64,000 bases of DNA from Pseudomonas lactis (GTDB taxonomy: Bacteria > Pseudomonadota > Gammaproteobacteria > Pseudomonadales > Pseudomonadaceae): the NCBI RefSeq assembly GCF_001439845.1, contig NZ_JYLO01000023.1, positions 1 to 64,000 on the forward strand. Reading direction: 5' to 3'. Numbering within the stretch: position 1 is the first letter of the stretch; each line of letters opens with the position of its first letter. Shown piece by piece: positions 59,585-64,000 of the stretch. A model generated the notes under the pieces. The model was not told the origin of the DNA. It ran no database searches and saw only the letters and a list, made by a program, of their open reading frames with translations. The position numbers and the translations under genes are program-made.

Positions 59585-59738
59585 AGCGGCTCCGGGCGGG
59601 CAAACTTATGGCCAATTCTAGGCCAAGACCACGTGAAACGCTCTAGCACAGTCCTATTACCGCTAAAGTGACGCGCCTTGAGCATGATCATTCACCACAC
59701 CAATAGTTCGGAAATGACCAACGGTTCACTTTCGACCT

Positions 59739-59779
59739 TTGACAGCGGTCATTCTTGTCTATATTTTTTCGTTTCCGAA
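59739..59779 (+). promoter_or_regulatory. glpF promoter and operator-like palindrome
   Basis: TTGACA (59739-59744), 17-bp spacer, TATTTT (59762-59767), then the palindrome TTCG-TTTC-CGAA (59768-59779) at the expected start site. A GlpR operator is plausible here. The rest of the 325-bp ybaK-glpF gap shows no gene. Confidence 0.5.
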
Positions 59780-59909
59780 TACCGTAGGAATAATCCTTTG
59801 GTACTCCTGCAATAAGCCGCGACCCAGGATGGGGATCCTTGCGCGGTGAATATCGCGCAACTGCCCGTTGAGGCCGTGCGCAAGACAAGAACAACAATTG
59901 AGGTTTTCC

Positions 59910-60767
59910 ATGACAACTGCTCTTCAACAGCCTTCACTTTCGAGCCAATGCATGGCCGAATTCCTGGGTACCGCGCTGCTGATCTTTTTCGGTACAGGAT
60001 GCGTCGCCGCGCTCAAGGTCGCGGGTGCGAGCTTTGGCTTGTGGGAAATCAGTATCATCTGGGGGGTCGGCGTGAGCATGGCGATCTACCTGAGCGCCGG
60101 TATTTCCGGGGCTCACCTCAACCCGGCGGTCAGTATCGCCCTGTGCATCTTTGCCGATTTTGAAAAGCGCAAACTGCCCTTCTATATTCTTGCCCAGGTC
60201 GCCGGCGCCTTCTGCTCCGCCGCCTTGGTGTACACGCTCTACAGCAATCTGTTTTTCGATTACGAACAAACCCACCACATGGTTCGCGGCTCCCAAGCCA
60301 GCCTGGAATTGGCCTCGGTGTTCTCAACCTACCCTCATGCGCTGCTGAGCACGGCTCAGGCGTTCCTGGTGGAAATGGTCATCACCGCCATCCTGATGGG
60401 CGTGATCATGGCCCTTACCGATGACAACAACGGCCTGCCACGCGGCCCGCTGGCGCCCCTGCTGATCGGCTTGCTGATCGCGGTGATTGGTAGCGCCATG
60501 GGCCCGCTGACCGGCTTTGCGATGAACCCGGCACGGGATTTCGGGCCCAAGCTGATGACCTTTTTCGCCGGTTGGGGTGAAATGGCCTTTACTGGCGGTC
60601 GCGATATTCCTTACTTCCTTGTGCCGATTTTCGCCCCGATTGTCGGCGCATGCCTCGGTGCTGCGGCCTATCGCGGGCTGATTGCTCGCCACCTGCCAAG
60701 CGCCGCATTGGCTATCGCGCAAGAAACACCTGACACGGCTGTCAACGGCAAGACTCGTATTTCCTGA
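59910..60767 (+). CDS. glpF: Glycerol facilitator GlpF
   Basis: 285 residues from MTTALQQPSLSSQ. Six membrane helices and the two aquaporin NPA boxes (HLNPAVS and AMNPARDFGPK); the Asp after the second box marks a glycerol facilitator. It lets glycerol diffuse in and is trapped with GlpK. The ATG has GAGG upstream (TTGAGGTTTTCC). First gene of the glp cluster. Confidence 0.96.
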   Translation: MTTALQQPSLSSQCMAEFLGTALLIFFGTGCVAALKVAGASFGLWEISIIWGVGVSMAIYLSAGISGAHLNPAVSIALCIFADFEKRKLPFYILAQVAGAFCSAALVYTLYSNLFFDYEQTHHMVRGSQASLELASVFSTYPHALLSTAQAFLVEMVITAILMGVIMALTDDNNGLPRGPLAPLLIGLLIAVIGSAMGPLTGFAMNPARDFGPKLMTFFAGWGEMAFTGGRDIPYFLVPIFAPIVGACLGAAAYRGLIARHLPSAALAIAQETPDTAVNGKTRIS

Positions 60768-60843
60768 AAGCGCCAGCCTGGTCCTCTGCCCTTCGCGGCC
60801 CAGGCTGATTTCTGACTTCCTTATTTCGTCCAAGGCAATTGAC

Positions 60844-62349
60844 ATGACCGACCTTCAGAATAAGAACTACATCATTGCCCTTGATCAGGGCACCACCAGT
60901 TCCCGGGCGATCATCTTCGATCGTGACGCCAACGTGGTGTGTACCGCCCAGCGTGAATTCGTCCAGCATTACCCGCAGGCTGGCTGGGTCGAACATGACC
61001 CAATGGAAATCTTCGCCACCCAGAGCGCGGTGATGGTCGAAGCGCTGGCCCAGGCCGGCCTGCACCATGACCAGGTTGCAGCCATCGGTATCACCAACCA
61101 GCGTGAAACCACAGTGGTCTGGGACAAGGTCACCGGGCGCCCAATCTATAACGCCATTGTCTGGCAATGCCGCCGCAGCACCGAGATCTGCCAGCAGCTC
61201 AAGCGCGATGGCCATGAGCAATACATCAGCGACACCACTGGCCTTGTGACCGACCCGTACTTCTCCGGCACCAAGCTCAAGTGGATCCTCGACAACGTCG
61301 AAGGCAGCCGCGAACGTGCACGCAACGGCGAACTGCTGTTCGGCACCGTCGACAGCTGGCTGATCTGGAAATTTACCGGCGGCAAGACCCACGTCACCGA
61401 CTACACCAACGCCTCGCGCACCATGCTCTTCAACATCCACACTCTGGAGTGGGATGCGAAGATGCTGGAGATTCTCGACATTCCCCGGGAAATGCTCCCG
61501 GAAGTGAAGTCGTCGTCGGAAATCTATGGCCGCACCAAGAGCGGTATTGCTATCGGCGGCATTGCCGGTGACCAGCAAGCCGCCCTGTTCGGCCAGATGT
61601 GCGTGGAAGCGGGCCAGGCCAAGAATACCTACGGCACCGGCTGCTTCCTGCTGATGAACACCGGCGACAAGGCGGTGAAATCCAAGCACGGCATGCTCAC
61701 CACCATTGCCTGCGGCCCGCGCGGAGAGGTGGCCTACGCCCTGGAAGGCGCGGTCTTCAACGGCGGCTCCACCGTGCAATGGCTGCGTGACGAGCTGAAG
61801 ATCATCAACGATGCCCACGACACCGAATACTTTGCCGGCAAGGTCAAGGACAGCAACGGCGTGTACCTGGTACCCGCCTTCACCGGTCTCGGCGCGCCCT
61901 ACTGGGACCCGTATGCCCGTGGCGCACTGTTCGGCCTGACCCGTGGCGTACGCGTAGACCACATTATTCGCGCAGCCCTGGAATCGATTGCCTACCAGAC
62001 CCGCGACGTCCTCGACGCCATGCAGCAGGACTCGGGCGAACGCCTCAAGGCCCTGCGCGTGGACGGAGGTGCGGTTGCCAACAACTTCCTGATGCAGTTC
62101 CAGGCCGACATACTCGGCACCCAGGTCGAACGCCCGCAAATGCGTGAAACCACTGCCCTCGGCGCGGCCTACCTGGCAGGCCTGGCGTGTGGCTTCTGGG
62201 GCAGCCTGGACGAGTTGCGCGGCAAGGCAGTGATCGAACGCGAGTTCGAGCCACAGCTGGATGAAGCGGCAAAAGAGAAACTCTACGCCGGCTGGCAAAA
62301 AGCCGTGAGCCGCACCCGTGACTGGGAGCCGCACGAAAGCGCTGAATAA
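60844..62349 (+). CDS. glpK: Glycerol kinase
   Basis: 501 residues from MTDLQNKNYIIALDQGTTSS. FGGY-family signatures include the phosphate-1 loop ALDQGTTSSR, NQRETTVVWD, and the ATP-binding FNGGSTVQWLRD. It phosphorylates glycerol to glycerol 3-phosphate. I chose the ATG at 60844, 76 bp after glpF, where the family begins. Confidence 0.97.
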   Translation: MTDLQNKNYIIALDQGTTSSRAIIFDRDANVVCTAQREFVQHYPQAGWVEHDPMEIFATQSAVMVEALAQAGLHHDQVAAIGITNQRETTVVWDKVTGRPIYNAIVWQCRRSTEICQQLKRDGHEQYISDTTGLVTDPYFSGTKLKWILDNVEGSRERARNGELLFGTVDSWLIWKFTGGKTHVTDYTNASRTMLFNIHTLEWDAKMLEILDIPREMLPEVKSSSEIYGRTKSGIAIGGIAGDQQAALFGQMCVEAGQAKNTYGTGCFLLMNTGDKAVKSKHGMLTTIACGPRGEVAYALEGAVFNGGSTVQWLRDELKIINDAHDTEYFAGKVKDSNGVYLVPAFTGLGAPYWDPYARGALFGLTRGVRVDHIIRAALESIAYQTRDVLDAMQQDSGERLKALRVDGGAVANNFLMQFQADILGTQVERPQMRETTALGAAYLAGLACGFWGSLDELRGKAVIEREFEPQLDEAAKEKLYAGWQKAVSRTRDWEPHESAE

Positions 62350-62421
62350 GGTGTAACTGGCAGGGAGCGGATTCCTGCGTCATCATGGGCCACTTTTGTA
62401 TGGCAGCCCAAAGGACGCCCC

Positions 62422-63177
62422 ATGAATCTGCCTCCCCGCCAACAACAAATCCTCGAACTGGTCCGCGAACGCGGCTATGTCAGTATCGAGGAAATGGCGC
62501 AGCTATTCGTTGTCACCCCGCAAACCATCCGCCGCGATATCAACCAGTTGGCGGACGCCAACCTGTTGCGCCGCTACCACGGTGGCGCAGCCTATGACTC
62601 CAGCGTCGAGAACACCGCGTACGCCATGCGTGCCGACCAGATGCGCGACGAGAAGCAACGCATCGGCGAAGCCATTGCCGCACAGATTCCCGATCACGCC
62701 TCGCTGTTCATCAACATCGGCACCACCACCGAATCCATCGCCCGTGCGCTGCTCAATCACAGCCATCTGAAAATCATCACCAACAACCTCAACGTCGCCA
62801 CCATGCTCAGTGCCAAGGACGACTTCGATGTGTTGCTCACCGGCGGCAATGTGCGCCGTGACGGTGGCGTGGTCGGCCAGGCCAGTGTCGACTTCATCAA
62901 CCAGTTCAAGGTCGACTTTGCCCTGGTGGGCATCAGCGGGATCGACGAGGACGGTAGCCTGCTGGACTTCGATTACCAGGAAGTGCGGGTTTCCCAGGCA
63001 ATCATCGCCAATGCGCGACAGGTGATTCTGGCGGCAGACTCCAGCAAATTCGGGCGCAATGCCATGATTCGCCTGGGGCCGATCAGCCTGGTGGACTGCC
63101 TGGTGACTGACCAACAGCCGGTGCCGGCGTTGGTGCAAGTGCTGAATGAGCACAAGGTGCGGCTGGAAGTGGTGTAG
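62422..63177 (+). CDS. glpR: DeoR-family repressor GlpR
   Basis: 251 residues. The N-terminal DeoR HTH is ELVRERGYVSIEEMAQLFVV followed by TPQTIRRDINQLADANLLRR. The C-terminal sugar-phosphate domain has NIGTTTESIARALL and the ligand-site ILAADSSKFG. It should repress glpFK and glpD and be released by glycerol 3-phosphate. Located between glpK and glpD as usual in Pseudomonas. Confidence 0.95.
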   Translation: MNLPPRQQQILELVRERGYVSIEEMAQLFVVTPQTIRRDINQLADANLLRRYHGGAAYDSSVENTAYAMRADQMRDEKQRIGEAIAAQIPDHASLFINIGTTTESIARALLNHSHLKIITNNLNVATMLSAKDDFDVLLTGGNVRRDGGVVGQASVDFINQFKVDFALVGISGIDEDGSLLDFDYQEVRVSQAIIANARQVILAADSSKFGRNAMIRLGPISLVDCLVTDQQPVPALVQVLNEHKVRLEVV

Positions 63178-63190
63178 CGCCTGTTCAGGC

Positions 63191-63264
63191 GTCATCGCGG
63201 GCAAGCCCGGCTCCCACAGTTTGAAATGCGGTCAAATGTGGGAGCCGGGCTTGCCCGCGATGAC
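63191..63264. repeat. REPIN with perfect 28-bp arms
   Basis: GTCATCGCGGGCAAGCCCGG... at 63191-63218 is repeated exactly inverted at 63237-63264, with an 18-bp spacer. It sits between glpR and glpD. Confidence 0.88.
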
Positions 63265-63319
63265 GGCCTCACTAACACCAATACATTCACCTTTGTTCAT
63301 AATTCTTCCTTTCCCCACC

Positions 63320-63402
63320 CTTCGATGAGTTTTTTCAATCGAAGTCGGGTGGCTGTGCCCGCAATTATCAGCTACCATTTTCGCAAATGAACATTCATGT
63401 TC
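63320..63402 (+). promoter_or_regulatory. glpD operator candidates
   Basis: Two inverted repeats precede glpD: CTTCGAT-n11-ATCGAAG (63320-63344) and GAACAT-TC-ATGTTC (63389-63402). The second resembles the ATGTTCG/CGAACAT half-sites of GlpR operators. Both lie in the 260-bp glpR-glpD gap. Confidence 0.5.
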
Positions 63403-63436
63403 GAATTCCAAGACGAAAAGATCGCGAGGCCAGCCG

Positions 63437-64000
63437 ATGAACCCTTCCACCTTGCCTGCTCCACCGCTTGCCGAAGTCTATGACGTTGCCGTAATTGGTG
63501 GCGGGATCAATGGCGTCGGGATTGCAGCAGACGCAGCCGGTCGCGGTTTGTCGGTATTCCTTTGCGAAAAGGATGACTTGGCCAGCCACACCTCTTCGGC
63601 TAGCAGCAAGCTGATCCATGGTGGCCTGCGTTACCTGGAACACTACGAATTCCGCCTGGTGCGTGAAGCCCTGGCAGAACGGGAAGTGCTGCTGGGCAAA
63701 GCGCCGCATATCGTCAAGCAAATGCGCTTCGTACTGCCGCATCGCCCGCACCTGCGCCCGGCGTGGATGATTCGCGCCGGATTGTTCCTGTATGACCACT
63801 TGGGCAAGCGCGAGAAACTGGCAGGCTCCAAAAGCCTCAAGTTTGGCGCCGACAGCCCGTTGAAAAGCGAAATCACCCAAGGTTTCGAATACTCCGACTG
63901 CTGGGTCGATGATGCTCGCCTGGTCGTGCTCAACGCCATGGCGGCCCGCGAGAAAGGTGCGCACATCCACACGCAGACCCGTTGCGTCAGCGCCCATCGC
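63437..64000 (+). CDS. glpD: Aerobic glycerol-3-phosphate dehydrogenase (partial, N-terminus)
   Basis: The first 188 residues are visible; the gene runs off the right edge. After MNPSTLPAPPLAEVYDVAVI comes the FAD-binding GGGINGVG, then SSKLIHGGLRYLEHYEFRLV, a GlpD hallmark. It oxidises glycerol 3-phosphate at the inner membrane and completes the glp pathway. An AGGCCAGCCG leader precedes the ATG. Confidence 0.95.
   Translation, partial: MNPSTLPAPPLAEVYDVAVIGGGINGVGIAADAAGRGLSVFLCEKDDLASHTSSASSKLIHGGLRYLEHYEFRLVREALAEREVLLGKAPHIVKQMRFVLPHRPHLRPAWMIRAGLFLYDHLGKREKLAGSKSLKFGADSPLKSEITQGFEYSDCWVDDARLVVLNAMAAREKGAHIHTQTRCVSAHR

Noticed and set aside
60742..62334. 530-codon minus-strand ORF
   Set aside because: Antisense to glpK throughout; shadow frame.

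Overview
The window is chromosomal DNA of a Pseudomonas of the fluorescens/putida lineage. The evidence is the host gene order (mutS-fdxA-rsmZ; mrp-metG-rnfB-nth; argG-motY-pyrC-rnt-prx-bfd-bfr-grxD; argF-ABC-ybaK-glpFKRD), an rsmZ small RNA with a GacA upstream site, fluorescens-type REP/REPIN repeats, and the protein sequences. The left 36 kb is most of a lambda-like siphoprophage with an HK97-type head. The right 28 kb is core chromosome.

Prophage (1 to about 36,066; the left end lies outside the window). Structural genes lie on the minus strand. From about 21.8 kb leftward they run: HNH-AP2 nuclease, a tail-fibre-like protein, holin, Rz/Rz1 spanins, HNH, TerS, TerL, portal, protease, capsid, connectors, tail tube, G/GT with a -1 frameshift, tape measure, M, L, K, I, J. 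Antiterminator Q at 22.5-22.9 kb, a likely late promoter and tandem terminators sit just before this late block. The early rightward-type operon (minus strand, 30.4 to 22.5 kb) is a chain of genes linked by ATGA/TGATG overlaps. It encodes small unknowns, an ImmA-like metallopeptidase, a Rha-like regulator, an O-like initiator containing four ori iterons, DnaC- and DnaB-like proteins and Q. The switch is a divergent cro/cI pair with 21-bp palindromic operators on both sides of cI (OR and OL). The leftward-type operon (plus strand, 31.8-36.0 kb) carries a LuxR-type HTH protein, a TerB/membrane-protein cluster, an Arc-like protein, an HNH nuclease, a DUF4224/excisionase-like protein and the tyrosine integrase. 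No endolysin is visible next to the holin and spanins.

Junction (36.07-37.0 kb). A zeta-type kinase toxin gene and a 46-residue ORF overlapping it by ATGA lie between the integrase and mutS. They may be a prophage cargo or a chromosomal toxin-antitoxin pair.

Chromosome (37.1-64 kb). Mismatch repair (mutS), 7Fe ferredoxin (fdxA), regulatory RNA RsmZ, Fe-S carrier Mrp, MetRS, an orphan RnfB next to nth, a NarL-type response regulator, argG, motY, pyrC, rnt, a 2-Cys peroxiredoxin, bfd with a Fur-box promoter, a haem-type bacterioferritin with a degenerate ferroxidase site, grxD, a molybdopterin oxidoreductase, argF, an iron-type ABC ATPase, ybaK, and the glycerol regulon glpF-glpK-glpR-glpD (glpD cut by the window end). 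Intergenic spaces hold REPINs and a long dispersed repeat block.

The items most worth following are the tail-fibre-like protein that carries the C-terminal modules of gpJ in nearly reverse order, the zeta/46-aa pair, the CI repressor with Cys at the catalytic-Lys position, and the ferroxidase-deficient bacterioferritin.
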